Under the pieces are notes generated by a model, which saw nothing but the letters and a program-made list of their open reading frames with translations, ran no database searches and had not been told where the DNA came from. This document shows positions 1 to 8,506 of a stretch of 64,000 nucleotides of DNA, one piece after another (the first letter of the stretch is position 1; each line of letters begins with the position of its first letter). Source of the DNA: Bacillus cereus. GTDB lineage: Bacteria; Bacillota; Bacilli; Bacillales; Bacillaceae_G. The stretch is from assembly GCF_025917685.1 (NCBI RefSeq), contig NZ_CP089518.1:1861001-1925000 (forward strand), in the 5' to 3' direction. A program made the position numbers and the translations under genes.

Positions 1-247
1 CTTTGCCGATAAACGGGATTCTGTCAATAAAGGTTTTCTTCATAAATTTATTATAATCAATATCAGTTATTATCGTTTTTAACTCTGAACAAGAATATCC
101 TGCTGCTAGGAGCGCTGCGATAATTGAACCAGCTGATGTTCCAGCAACACGCTCCCATTCATAGCCTTTTTCAGCTAACGCGCAAATTGCTCCTACATGC
201 GCAACTCCGCGTACACCGCCTCCTTCAAAAACACCATCAATCTTCAT
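1..247 (-). CDS. Patatin-like phospholipase family protein (3' part outside window)
   Basis: The visible part is the N-terminal 82 residues on the minus strand. It begins MKIDGVFEGGGVRGVAHVGA, which holds the glycine-rich oxyanion-hole motif GGGVRG. About 30 residues later comes GTSAG, the nucleophile elbow with the catalytic serine of patatin/RssA-type acyl hydrolases. The ATG at 245-247 is preceded by a GGAAG ribosome-binding site. An upstream ATG at 252-254 is in another frame and stops after five codons. The catalytic Asp lies beyond the window edge. Family members hydrolyse acyl esters of lipids; the substrate here is unknown. Confidence 0.85.
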   Translation of the reverse strand, partial: MKIDGVFEGGGVRGVAHVGAICALAEKGYEWERVAGTSAGSIIAALLAAGYSCSELKTIITDIDYNKFMKKTFIDRIPFIGK

Positions 248-286
248 CAATCATACTTCCTTTCGAATAAAAGATTTGAAAATGGC

Positions 287-315
287 AAAAAAGCACGTAT
301 TGTACGTGCTTTTTT
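287..315. terminator. Bidirectional rho-independent terminator
   Basis: Perfect 9 bp arms (AAGCACGTA/TACGTGCTT) around a 3 nt loop, flanked by A and T tracts. It lies between the YjcZ-type gene and the patatin gene, both on the minus strand, so it ends the YjcZ-type transcript. Confidence 0.8.
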
Positions 316-334
316 ACAATAGTTTTTGAGTTTA

Positions 335-493
335 CTAGCAGCCTACAAAGCCGCCCCAACAGCTAGCTCCGATGATGATTAGAAGGATAAATAAAACGAT
401 TAATAAAGCGAAACCTCCATAACCACATCCACCACAACTACCGCCGTAACCGTAACCGCCGCCATAACCACCGCAACTATATCCGTAACCCAT
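335..493 (-). CDS. YjcZ-family glycine-rich small protein, probably sporulation-related
   Basis: A 52-residue protein, too short for most gene callers. The N-terminal half is Gly/Tyr/Cys-rich ([18 protein letters not shown]...). It is followed by a hydrophobic stretch, [14 protein letters not shown], and ends in CWGGFVGC. This layout is typical of the YjcZ/YuzJ-like small proteins common in Bacillus and linked to the spore. A GGAGGAATTC-type ribosome-binding site precedes the ATG. The function is unknown; the single hydrophobic segment suggests membrane association. Confidence 0.85.
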   Translation of the reverse strand: MGYGYSCGGYGGGYGYGGSCGGCGYGGFALLIVLFILLIIIGASCWGGFVGC

Positions 494-716
494 GTGGAAT
501 TCCTCCTTAAATTAAAAATAAAAATGAACGAGGGGAAAATGTACTGGAAGAAATAATGAACTATCGTGTTTGTAGGAACAATGTATACTATGCTTTTTTA
601 AACTTGTTCGCGTATGAGGGATAAGCCCGTTTTTTGAAGGCTTGTTGATTTTACGATAAATGGAGTATAATCTTTGTGCTATGATACAAATAAGTATGTA
701 AATGTAAGGAGAATTT

Positions 717-1469
717 ATGGATAAAAAAATTGAAGTATTAATTGATAAATATGGACTGTCACATTTAAAAGAGGAACTTATTAATACTGTATTTCCTTGT
801 GTAAAAGTTGTGCCAAAGCAGGAGGAAAGAGTTGCGATAGGTAGTTCGAAAATGGGGGGAGTTCCTGATTTGCCGGATTCATTTGAATATCCAATGTATA
901 AAGGAACCCCATTACATTTTATTGCACAATTTAATTTAAGTGATTTACAAAACGTTCGTATGGAACACAATCTTCCTAAAACAGGGATGTTATATTTCTT
1001 TAGTATTGAAAATTACTTTGAAGAAGACGTGGATCAAACCAAAGCTGGACGTGTACTTTATTATGATTTCCCTGTAGAACAATTATGTAGAGCAAATGAA
1101 ACGCAAGCGAAGTATACTCAATGCGCAATTACTTTTGAACTGACTTATAAATTACCAGAACTTTTCATTGAAGATGAGGCAGATTCAGATCGTTTCTTGC
1201 AATTACTTGAAGAGCTAATTCCAGACAACTATGATAATCATCAAATGTTTGGTGAGCCATTCTCTGTACAAGAGGAAGTATTATATGAGACAGGGGAATA
1301 TATGGGGATAGAGCCACAGCAAATGACGCTTTTATTCCAAATTGATTCAGATCATAAAAATTGTAATATGGTTTGGGGAGAATTAGGAATGCTGTATTTC
1401 TGTATTAGTAATGAAGATTTGAAAAATCGACGTTTTGAAAATACATGCTGTGTATTACAAACTTGTTAA
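717..1469 (+). CDS. YwqG-like DUF1963 family protein
   Basis: A 250-residue soluble acidic protein resembling B. subtilis YwqG (DUF1963). Typical family features are the segment around GGVPDLPDSFEYP near residues 45-58, the PLHFIAQFNLSDL stretch, LPKTGMLYFF near residue 90, and a late segment ending MVWGELGMLYFCI. The start ATG has AAGGAG about 6 bases upstream. It is a single gene with its own terminator. The molecular function of the family is not established to my knowledge. Confidence 0.85.
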   Translation: MDKKIEVLIDKYGLSHLKEELINTVFPCVKVVPKQEERVAIGSSKMGGVPDLPDSFEYPMYKGTPLHFIAQFNLSDLQNVRMEHNLPKTGMLYFFSIENYFEEDVDQTKAGRVLYYDFPVEQLCRANETQAKYTQCAITFELTYKLPELFIEDEADSDRFLQLLEELIPDNYDNHQMFGEPFSVQEEVLYETGEYMGIEPQQMTLLFQIDSDHKNCNMVWGELGMLYFCISNEDLKNRRFENTCCVLQTC

Positions 1470-1471
1470 TG

Positions 1472-1506
1472 AAAAAGGTTGTTCTTGTAAAAAGAACAAC
1501 CTTTTT
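1472..1506 (+). terminator. Rho-independent terminator after the YwqG-like gene
   Basis: AAAAAGGTTGTTCTT pairs with AAGAACAACCTTTTT, giving a long stem with a short loop, directly after the stop codon. Confidence 0.85.
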
Positions 1507-1614
1507 ACAATGTTAAATATGCATAATCTCATATGACCTATTTTGAAAAGTATTGTATACTCTGAAACTATACGATACTTTTTCGTATAGTTATAGAATG
1601 TAAGGAGTGACAAG

Positions 1615-2775
1615 ATGGGAAAGACAAGTAAGTATGTGACAGTTGCCGCACTTTGTTCAACTATAGCAATAGGAGGCTTACAGGCGTCATCTGTATCTTA
1701 TGCGGCTACGAATCCGACTACAGTGACAGCACAATCAGATGCAAAGTTGTTAAATGATTTCAGAAAAGAATTAAAAAAACATATTGATAATCGAGATGAA
1801 AATATTACAATCGCATATAAAACAAAAGATAGAAATGCTAGAGATGTTATGGATCAATTATACAAAGAGTATAATAAAATTGTAGATGCTGATGAGTATG
1901 TAAAATATAATGTAGCGTCTACTAAATATTCTATAAAAGGGATGCCAGGGAATTATACGTTTACATTACAAGTGAAATATCGTGAATCAAAAGAGCAAAC
2001 ACAATATGTAAAATCTCAGGTAAAAGCAATTATCGGTTCAATTGTAAAACCAGGAATGGATGAGCATGAGAAAGTAAAAGCTATTCATGATTACGTTGTA
2101 AAACATGTATCTTATGATACGTCTTATCAAGCGTATACAGCATATGAAGCGTTAGCGAATGGTTCTGCAGTTTGCCAAGGATATACATTATTAACATATG
2201 AGTTACTAAAAGAAGCAAGTATTCAAAATCATATTGTAACAGGTACAGGAAATGGACAAGCTCATGCATGGAATTTAGTGGACATTGAAAACAAATGGTA
2301 TCATCTTGATACTACATTCGATGATCCAGTACCAGATAAAGCTGGGCGCGTAACATATTCATATTTTAATATGTCTGACGAGCAATTAAGTAAAGACCAT
2401 GATTGGGATCGAAGTAAATACCCAGCAGCAACTACAAGTTACTTTGGTGAATTAACAAGTAAAATAAAAGCCGGTAGTTCAAAAACTGTTGCATATGAAC
2501 AAATGCTAAAAGAAACAAATTTAAAGTATTTATCTGCACAATATGGAGCGGAAACTTACAATGAATTCAAGAAAAAATTGCAGCAACAATTCGCTTCTAA
2601 GCCAGAAAAGGTAGAAGTACGATATAAGCAGTCCATGGATGGAACAATGCAAGATATAAAGAAAGTATTAAATGAAATAAATTGGCCAAAAGGTGCAAAG
2701 CGTGTATCTTATCAAGTAGCACCATATAGTGCAATGGCAGATTATTCATTAGCGACAATTACATTTACGTATTAA
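1615..2775 (+). CDS. Secreted transglutaminase-like domain protein
   Basis: A 386-residue protein with an N-terminal signal peptide (MGKTSKYVTV..., hydrophobic core, likely cleavage after SYAA near residue 31). Residues about 150-260 form a transglutaminase-core fold. A Cys sits in AVCQGYTLLTYELL, a His in QAHAWNLVDIENKWYHLDTT, and an Asp follows in the same stretch, giving the Cys-His-Asp triad of papain-like enzymes. No cell-wall sorting motif is seen. It may process or cross-link surface proteins, but the substrate is unknown. The ribosome-binding site AAGGAGTGA is strong. It is monocistronic with a terminator after it. Confidence 0.85.
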   Translation: MGKTSKYVTVAALCSTIAIGGLQASSVSYAATNPTTVTAQSDAKLLNDFRKELKKHIDNRDENITIAYKTKDRNARDVMDQLYKEYNKIVDADEYVKYNVASTKYSIKGMPGNYTFTLQVKYRESKEQTQYVKSQVKAIIGSIVKPGMDEHEKVKAIHDYVVKHVSYDTSYQAYTAYEALANGSAVCQGYTLLTYELLKEASIQNHIVTGTGNGQAHAWNLVDIENKWYHLDTTFDDPVPDKAGRVTYSYFNMSDEQLSKDHDWDRSKYPAATTSYFGELTSKIKAGSSKTVAYEQMLKETNLKYLSAQYGAETYNEFKKKLQQQFASKPEKVEVRYKQSMDGTMQDIKKVLNEINWPKGAKRVSYQVAPYSAMADYSLATITFTY

Positions 2776-2779
2776 GAAA

Positions 2780-2812
2780 TGAAAAAGAGCACCTGTAAAA
2801 GGTGTTCTTTTA
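2780..2812 (+). terminator. Rho-independent terminator
   Basis: The stem AAAAAGAGCACCT/AGGTGTTCTTTT follows the transglutaminase-like gene. Confidence 0.75.
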
Positions 2813-2877
2813 TTATGTATTGCTTCAAAAATCGGAATTATATGATAAAATAAAAAGAGGAAGGATGTGGAATCTGA

Positions 2878-3075
2878 ATGGATTTGTTCGAAAGTAATAT
2901 TTTTACATCGATATATACTTGTTTAGTAGTCGGGCTTATCGTTTTGTTTTTCATATCATTTACTCTGTTCATTAAAAGATTATTGCAAAACAACACTATG
3001 AAAAAACAACATGTGATCAATATGAACTAGCAGCTAGATCGAATTATTGAATTGTTTGAAAAAGATAAGAAATAG
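2878..3075 (+). pseudogene. DUF4083-like small membrane protein interrupted by an in-frame TAG
   Basis: Reading from the ATG at 2878 gives a 50-residue protein with one membrane segment (LVVGLIVLFFISFTLFIKRLL) ending at a TAG at 3028-3030. In the same frame the reading continues without a break as QLDRIIELFEKDKK to a second stop at 3073-3075. From memory, DUF4083 proteins of the B. cereus group have exactly this plan: a membrane helix with FTLFIRRLL, then a C-terminal (K/Q)LDRIIELLEKDKK tail. The gene therefore looks intact except for one nonsense codon. The truncated form could still be made. The ribosome-binding site (GAGGAAGG) is about 13 bases from the ATG. Confidence 0.7.
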
Positions 3076-3105
3076 CGATAGAAGATGTATGAAAAGGGGA
3101 AGAGC

Positions 3106-3567
3106 ATGGCTAATTATATAAAAGAATTACGTGAAAAAGTAGGGCACGACTGCGTTTTCTTAAACTTTGCGGGCGGTTGTGTGTTGAATGAACATGGAGA
3201 AGTATTACTGCAAAAAAGAGGTGATTTTAACGCTTGGGGATTTCCTGGCGGTGCAATGGAAATCGGAGAATCTGCCGCAGAAACTGCGATTCGAGAAATA
3301 AAAGAAGAAACAGGTTATGATGTAGAAATAAATGAGCTTATCGGGGTGTATACAAAATATTTTCAAACATATCCAAATGGAGACAGAGCCCAGTCAATTG
3401 TGATAGTCTTTTCATGCTCAATTTCCGGAGGAGAGAAAAAAGTAGACGGCGATGAAACGTTGGATTTGAAGTTTTTCCCGTTAGACAAAATGCCTCCGTT
3501 ATTTTGTAAACAACATGAAGATTGCTTACAGGATTTATTAGAGAAAAGAGTTGGGGTATATCGCTAA
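3106..3567 (+). CDS. Nudix hydrolase
   Basis: 153 residues from the ATG at 3106, which I prefer over the in-frame ATG at 3085 because AAGGGGAAGAG lies just before 3106. The Nudix box is clear: GGAMEIGESAAETAIREIKE followed by ETGYD, matching GX5EX7REUXEEXGU. The preceding WGFPGG segment is also typical. Such enzymes hydrolyse nucleoside diphosphates linked to another group; the substrate cannot be read from the sequence. It sits just downstream of the broken DUF4083-like gene and ends at a shared bidirectional terminator with nadE. Confidence 0.85.
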   Translation: MANYIKELREKVGHDCVFLNFAGGCVLNEHGEVLLQKRGDFNAWGFPGGAMEIGESAAETAIREIKEETGYDVEINELIGVYTKYFQTYPNGDRAQSIVIVFSCSISGGEKKVDGDETLDLKFFPLDKMPPLFCKQHEDCLQDLLEKRVGVYR

Positions 3568-3613
3568 CACATAAAAAAGAAGCTAATCTCATTTAGCTTC
3601 TTTTTTATGTGTT
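3566..3613. terminator. Bidirectional terminator between the Nudix gene and nadE
   Basis: Arms of about 20 bp read AACACATAAAAAAGAAGCTAA and its complement, with internal A and T tracts that serve both convergent genes. Confidence 0.85.
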
Positions 3614-4430
3614 ATTTCCACCAATCATCAAACATTGACGCTGGTACGTGTCTTTTATGCTCACTTACTGTGTAACGCTTCTCAATCTTTTCAGCAACGT
3701 CAGCTGGAACTGCTTTACCTTCTAAATAGTCATCTAATTGATCGTAAGTAATACCTAACTCTGTTTCATCAGCTTGACCTGGTTTTTCATCTAATAAATC
3801 AGCTGTTGGCATTTTTAAGTAAAGTCGCTCGTCCGCACCTAATTCTTGTAATAAAGCACGTCCTTGGCGCTTCGTTAATCCTGTTAATGGTAATAGGTCC
3901 GCACCACCATCTCCGAATTTTGTAAAGAATCCTGTTACAGCTTCTGCAGCGTGATCTGTTCCGATAACAAGTAGTCCTTGTTGTCCGCCGATTGCGTATT
4001 GTGTAACCATGCGAATGCGTGCTTTTACGTTTCCTTTATTGAAATCTGTTAATGATTCACCTAATAAGTTTTCATATTGATTTGAGAAGGCGTCAACGGT
4101 TGAAGCGATATCAAATGCAGTTGATTGATCAGCTTGGATAAATTGTAATGCTAATTGTGCATCATCTTCATCCTTTTGCACTTTGTAAGGAAGACGTACA
4201 GCGATAAACGTTGCGTTCCCACCTTCATTACGAATTTCCTCAACTGCAAGCTGAGCTAAACGTCCAGCTAATGTAGAGTCTTGTCCACCACTAATTCCAA
4301 GTACAAATCCTTTCGCACCTGTTTTTTTTACATAATCTTTTAAGAAATCAACACGTTTACGGATTTCTGCTTTCGGATCAATTACAGACTGAACATGTAA
4401 TGCTTTCATAATCTGTTCTTGTAATGTCAT
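3612..4430 (-). CDS. nadE: Ammonia-dependent NAD+ synthetase
   Basis: A 272-residue protein, the same length as B. subtilis NadE. It converts nicotinic acid adenine dinucleotide plus ammonia and ATP to NAD+, the last step of NAD synthesis in the cytosol. The N-type ATP pyrophosphatase loop SGGQDST is at residues 47-53. The conserved [20 protein letters not shown] segment and the [17 protein letters not shown] stretch follow. There is no glutaminase domain, so ammonia is the nitrogen donor. The start ATG follows an AGGAGG site. It appears monocistronic and ends at a shared terminator. Confidence 0.95.
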   Translation of the reverse strand: MTLQEQIMKALHVQSVIDPKAEIRKRVDFLKDYVKKTGAKGFVLGISGGQDSTLAGRLAQLAVEEIRNEGGNATFIAVRLPYKVQKDEDDAQLALQFIQADQSTAFDIASTVDAFSNQYENLLGESLTDFNKGNVKARIRMVTQYAIGGQQGLLVIGTDHAAEAVTGFFTKFGDGGADLLPLTGLTKRQGRALLQELGADERLYLKMPTADLLDEKPGQADETELGITYDQLDDYLEGKAVPADVAEKIEKRYTVSEHKRHVPASMFDDWWK

Positions 4431-4701
4431 TATGTTTCCTCCTATTCATATTAAAGCGGTAAATAAGTTTATATGTATATTGGTACATACTTCTATCCTT
4501 TATTATTTCGCAAAACTAACGAATATACAATAGGATGCGTGTATGAATATGAATGAAGTTATTATAAATAAACTGTTTTGTATAAGCAATTTTTTTAAAC
4601 CTTTCAATAATGTAAGGTTTTTGTCATTTGAATCGATGGAAGGTATTTCCGAATTTTACTAATATAAAAAAGCAAAGTTAGTAGAAGGGCGGAGAAGTAG
4701 T

Positions 4702-6582
4702 ATGAACATTAGAGAACTTGCATTTCGAAATGTAACGCGAAATAGACGAACATATTCAGCATATTTTTTGAGTAGTGCATTTGCTATTATGGCCTTTTTT
4801 GTGTATTCATTTTTTGCGTTTCATCCGGCATTAAGTGCTGGACAATTAGGACAGTACGTATTCGTAAGTATGTCTTTTGCACAGTCTATTATTTACTTGT
4901 TTACATTTTTCTTCATTTTATATTCTATGGGAATGTTTTTAAAAACGAGAAAACGTGAGCTAGGGATATTAATGATGCTTGGAATGACGAAATATCAATT
5001 AAAGCGTCTTATCTTCTTTGAAAATATCATGATTGGAATAGGGGCAATTATTTTCGGGATTCTTTCAGGTATGCTGTTTTCAGGAGTACTAATTTTTGTA
5101 GCCCCAATGATATTAAAACTAGATATTTCCTTATCCTATTACATACCGATGAAAGCGATAGTTGTAACGAGTATTATGTTTTTCATATTATTTATTATCA
5201 TTTCCTTATTTAGTGCCGGAATGGTTCGTAAAAATAAAATTATGAAGTTGTTTAGAGGATCAGCAGAGGCGAAGCCAGAACCAAAAGCATCAATTATTTC
5301 TTCTATATTAGCAGTAGTATTGCTTAGTGCGGGTTATGCAGGAGCGCTTATGTCACATGGTGCAATGGTATTTATTATGATGATTCCTGTTACAACGGTA
5401 GTCACTATCGGTACGTATTTGCTGTACAAGCAGTTGAGCGTCTTTATTATTCGATTATGTAAAAAAAGTAAACGTTTCTATTGGACACAAACAAATATTA
5501 TTACTTTGTCAGATTTAGCGTACCGTATGAGAGATAACGCAAGAATGTTCTTTATTGTAACGATTATTTCAACAGTAGCATTTTCAGCAATAGGTACATT
5601 GGTTGGATTTGCATCAATGACGAAAGAAATTATGGACAGACCAATTGCGTTTCATTACCACTCAAAGAAAGAAAATACTAGCGAAATACAGCATATACAA
5701 ATGATTGACAAAGGATTAAAGAAATATAATATAGAAGCTTCAAAAATAAATGTTTCTACGAAAAAAGCGGAGGAGCAGTCGTTAAGAAGCGCTACTTTTA
5801 TAAAAGAATCGGATTATAAGGAATATGCAAAATTAACAGGAGAACCATTTAATACTGTATCAAATAAAGAGGCTTTATTTTTGTCAGTTGAAATACCTGG
5901 ACCACCAATGAAAGAAAGAAAAGAAATCGCTTTACCCAATATGAATGAACAGTTAAAAGTGAAAAAAGTTACTTCGTCTTCATTGAGTAAAATATTAAGA
6001 GGTAATGTTTATGTAATCTCTAATAATCAATATGATTCATTACAAGATGGATTTAAAGAAGAAAAAGATTATATGTATAAAACAAAAGGAACGAAAGATG
6101 AAATTGAGGTTGGTAAAGAGCTTACACATCAGATTAAGCCTTATCAAGAACATGCAACGTTTAGTGCAGAAGAGTACGATCAAAATCAAAGTTTACAAAT
6201 TGCAGGACCCATTTTATTTGTAGGTTTCTTTATAGGTATTGTATTTTTTGTTTGTGCAGGAAGCTTCCTTTACTTCCGCTTATTTTCTGATTTGGAGGAC
6301 GATACTCGTTTATTTGAAATGATTCGAAAAGTTGGATTGACGAGAGGCGAATTATCGAAAGTAGTCACAATCCGCTTAGCGCTTTTATTCTTCGTTCCAG
6401 TTGGAGTTGCAACATTACATGGGGCAGTAGCATTAACTGCGTTAGGACAAATGTTTGAGTACTCACTGTTTAAAGAGAATACGATTGTATTAAGTATTTT
6501 TGTAAGTATTCAAGTTTTGTATTTCGTCATTATACGAGCTCGTTATTTAAAACAATTGAAAGAAAGATTGAATATTCGTTAA
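4702..6582 (+). CDS. BceB/VraG-type ABC transporter permease without an adjacent ATPase
   Basis: A 626-residue membrane protein that starts MNIRELAFRNVTRNRRTYSAY, the usual opening of BceB/YxdM/VraG permeases of peptide-antibiotic resistance modules. Hydrophobic segments cluster at about residues 18-40, 55-75, 105-135, 150-175, 195-245, 280-305 and 510-620. A long extracytoplasmic region of roughly 200 residues lies between the last of the first set and the C-terminal helices, as in BceB. FtsX-like domains are evident at both ends. The partner ATPase (BceA type) and a two-component system are normally next door but are absent here, so it must pair with a remote ATPase or be idle. Start chosen on GGGCGGAGAAG upstream. 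Confidence 0.8.
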   Translation: MNIRELAFRNVTRNRRTYSAYFLSSAFAIMAFFVYSFFAFHPALSAGQLGQYVFVSMSFAQSIIYLFTFFFILYSMGMFLKTRKRELGILMMLGMTKYQLKRLIFFENIMIGIGAIIFGILSGMLFSGVLIFVAPMILKLDISLSYYIPMKAIVVTSIMFFILFIIISLFSAGMVRKNKIMKLFRGSAEAKPEPKASIISSILAVVLLSAGYAGALMSHGAMVFIMMIPVTTVVTIGTYLLYKQLSVFIIRLCKKSKRFYWTQTNIITLSDLAYRMRDNARMFFIVTIISTVAFSAIGTLVGFASMTKEIMDRPIAFHYHSKKENTSEIQHIQMIDKGLKKYNIEASKINVSTKKAEEQSLRSATFIKESDYKEYAKLTGEPFNTVSNKEALFLSVEIPGPPMKERKEIALPNMNEQLKVKKVTSSSLSKILRGNVYVISNNQYDSLQDGFKEEKDYMYKTKGTKDEIEVGKELTHQIKPYQEHATFSAEEYDQNQSLQIAGPILFVGFFIGIVFFVCAGSFLYFRLFSDLEDDTRLFEMIRKVGLTRGELSKVVTIRLALLFFVPVGVATLHGAVALTALGQMFEYSLFKENTIVLSIFVSIQVLYFVIIRARYLKQLKERLNIR

Positions 6583-6701
6583 ATGTGTTTTTTTAACTTT
6601 TGTCCTATATTTTCTAAAAAGAGTAAGGCATTACCAAATATATAGTGATAAAATGAAAATAGCGAGGTGAAAAAAATAATAGAGAGTAAGGGGGGAGTAA
6701 C

Positions 6702-6989
6702 ATGAAAGCAACAGGAATTATTCGAAAAGTAGATGAATTGGGACGGATAGTTATTCCTAAAGAATTACGAGATGTATTAGGAATACAAATCAAATCACCA
6801 CTTGAAATTTTTGTAGAAGAAGATAAAGTTATTTTACAAAAATATCAACCTTACAATGCTTGTCAAATAACAGGTGATGTTTCAGATCAAAATATTTCAT
6901 TAGCAAATGGAAACATTACTGTTAGTATAGAAGGCGCAAAACATGTAATAAAAGAAATTGAGCAGTTTTTGAAAAAAAGTGAGATTTAG
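6702..6989 (+). CDS. AbrB-family transition-state regulator paralogue
   Basis: A 95-residue protein. The N-terminal swapped-hairpin DNA-binding domain reads MKATGIIRKVDELGRIVIPK and continues ELRDVLGI, nearly identical to AbrB/Abh/SpoVT proteins. The C-terminal half (residues 50-95) resembles the AbrB multimerisation domain. It should bind DNA as a tetramer and repress or tune stationary-phase genes. The strong ribosome-binding site GGGGGGAG precedes the ATG. It is monocistronic, with a bcr1 repeat directly after the stop codon. Confidence 0.9.
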   Translation: MKATGIIRKVDELGRIVIPKELRDVLGIQIKSPLEIFVEEDKVILQKYQPYNACQITGDVSDQNISLANGNITVSIEGAKHVIKEIEQFLKKSEI

Positions 6990-6995
6990 TCTTAA

Positions 6996-7151
6996 TTTAT
7001 CCCGCTATTTGTGGGCAGTAAAACTCCCACCTCAAAACTCGGCTGAAGCAAAGAAGTTAGGTGGGAGTCGGACTGCCCGTAAACGCCCGATTGGTGAGGG
7101 CTAATAATCAGTGGGGGATGAACACCCCCACTGATTATAGTTTCACTTTAT
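6996..7151 (+). repeat. Complete bcr1-type repeat element
   Basis: A 156 bp element bounded by TTTAT at both ends (6996-7000 and 7147-7151), the target duplication I recall for bcr1 of the B. cereus group. It contains nested inverted repeats: CTCCCACCT with AGGTGGGAG, GGGCAG with CTGCCC, and the pair AATCAGTGGGGG/CCCCCACTGATT. It has no coding capacity. It is thought to be a non-autonomous mobile element whose transcript folds strongly. It sits 6 bp after the AbrB-like gene. Confidence 0.85.
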
Positions 7152-7170
7152 ATTATTCTTTTGAAAAACT

Positions 7171-7209
7171 AAAAAAGAAAAGGACCATTTAATGGGTCCT
7201 TTTCTTTTG
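7171..7209 (+). terminator. Rho-independent terminator
   Basis: AAAAGAAAAGGACC pairs with GGTCCTTTTCTTTT around an 8-9 nt loop. Together with bcr1 it fills the 335 bp gap between the AbrB-like gene and the protease gene. Confidence 0.85.
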
Positions 7210-7324
7210 TTTATTGAGAAATATTTGAGAGGAAGGGAAATGGAACGAATAAAACGAATGTTAAGTTTAAACGTACTCAATAGTGGTCTGAAATGAAAAT
7301 AATACATTTTCAGGAGGGATTACG

Positions 7325-8275
7325 ATGAATAGTAGTACAGCGAATAAACAAAAAGGCATTAAATTAATTCCGTTTACCGTAAATAAGGTGGTTGAACAAG
7401 TAAATGAAATTCCACCAGGTGTACAATTGATTCATGCTCCGCAAGTATGGGAAAAGAGCGCGAAAGGAAAAGACATTGTCGTTGCCGTTTTAGATACAGG
7501 TTGTGATATAAATCATGTAGATTTAAAAGATCGTATTGTTGGTGGGAGAAATTTCACGAAAGATTATGAAGGAAATCCCAATATTTATCTTGATAATAAC
7601 GGGCATGGTACTCATGTAGCGGGGACAATTGCAGCGACTGAAAATGGAGTGGGTGTATTAGGTGTAGCACCACTTGCTAAAATGTTAGTATTAAAAGTAT
7701 TAGCAGGAGACGGTTCTGGAAGTTATGAGCAAATTATTGAGGCTATTCATTATGCTGTAAATTGGAGAGGACCGAATAAAGAGAAAGTGAGAATTATTTC
7801 AATGTCACTTGGTGGTCCACAAGATGTACCAGAGTTACATGAAGCTATTCAAAATGCGGTGAGGCAAGATGTTCTCGTTGTATGTGCTGCTGGAAATGAT
7901 GGAGATTGTAACGATGAAACTGAAGAATTAGATTTTCCAGGTGCTTATTCTGAAGTGATTGAAGTAGGGGCTGTTAATTTAGAGCGGAAAATTTCATGCT
8001 TTAGTAATTCGAATCAAGAAATCGATTTAGTAGCACCAGGTGATGAAATACTATCTACGTATCCAGAAGGGAAATATGCGGTATTAAGTGGTACTTCAAT
8101 GGCGACGCCGCATGTAGCTGGGGCTCTCGCACTACTCATTAAGCAATGCGAGAGAGAATATGGCAGAAAGTTATCAGAGCCAGAAATATACGCACAACTT
8201 ATTAAAAGGACTGTACCTTTAGGGTATGAACGTACATCTGAAGGTAACGGATTAATAGATTTGCTAAAAGAATAG
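7325..8275 (+). CDS. Intracellular subtilisin-like serine protease
   Basis: 316 residues, no signal peptide. The N-terminus carries the LIPF-type pro-segment (KLIPFTVNKV, residues 13-22) that blocks the active site in intracellular subtilisins. The catalytic triad is Asp57 (VAVLDTGCD), His94 (NNGHGTHVAG) and Ser258 (LSGTSMATPHVAG); Asn191 in AAGND is the oxyanion residue. Length and architecture match IspA of B. subtilis, a cytosolic protease active in stationary phase. The AGGAGG ribosome-binding site is well placed. It ends just before the left edge of the island. Confidence 0.92.
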   Translation: MNSSTANKQKGIKLIPFTVNKVVEQVNEIPPGVQLIHAPQVWEKSAKGKDIVVAVLDTGCDINHVDLKDRIVGGRNFTKDYEGNPNIYLDNNGHGTHVAGTIAATENGVGVLGVAPLAKMLVLKVLAGDGSGSYEQIIEAIHYAVNWRGPNKEKVRIISMSLGGPQDVPELHEAIQNAVRQDVLVVCAAGNDGDCNDETEELDFPGAYSEVIEVGAVNLERKISCFSNSNQEIDLVAPGDEILSTYPEGKYAVLSGTSMATPHVAGALALLIKQCEREYGRKLSEPEIYAQLIKRTVPLGYERTSEGNGLIDLLKE

Positions 8276-8279
8276 GAAC

Positions 8280-8389
8280 TACTAAAAAACATCTCATATG
8301 AATATGAGATGTTTTTTAGTATGGTTCTGTCTCGTTTAATACAATATCTAATAAACCGGGGAATCTAGCATTTAAATCTTCTTCACGAA
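8280..8389. repeat. Left truncated copy of the arsR 3' end and terminator
   Basis: This 110 bp matches 29843-29952 in direct orientation with 7 mismatches and no gaps. It includes the hairpin terminator (8284-8317, arms around ATCTCATAT/ATATGAGAT) and, on the minus strand, an in-frame C-terminus reading REEDLNARFPGLL then DIVLNETEPY and stop. The right copy ends DVVIHATEPY. Homology stops at 8389, where an IS6-family remnant begins. It marks the left edge of the island. Confidence 0.85.
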
Positions 8390-8506
8390 ATGTTTTGACA
8401 CAGCTACATCTATTCTTTCTGAAGTAGAAGCTATGCATATGATTAAAAAAGAAGAGCTTGATTTACGGGACCAGTCTGTCCAAAATTAGAAAGAATTCAT
8501 CCATCA
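8390..8506 (+). pseudogene. Remnant of an IS6-family (IS240-like) transposase C-terminus
   Basis: The plus-strand frame from about 8391 reads CFDTATSILSEVEAMHMIKK, then EELDLRDQSVQN, a TAG stop, and KEFIHQLL. This resembles the C-terminal end of IS6/IS240-type transposases of Bacillus (…TA.SIL.GIEAMHMIKKGQ…QSVQNQKEFIHQLFGL). The stop codon and the missing catalytic core mean it is dead. It abuts the duplicated arsR end and overlaps the 3' end of the ABC ATPase gene. Family assignment is by recollection of the motif. Confidence 0.6.

Noticed and set aside
4543..4662. A 39-codon plus-strand frame before the BceB-like permease
   Set aside because: No ribosome-binding site, low-complexity composition and no resemblance to an ATPase or a known leader. 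A hairpin runs through it.
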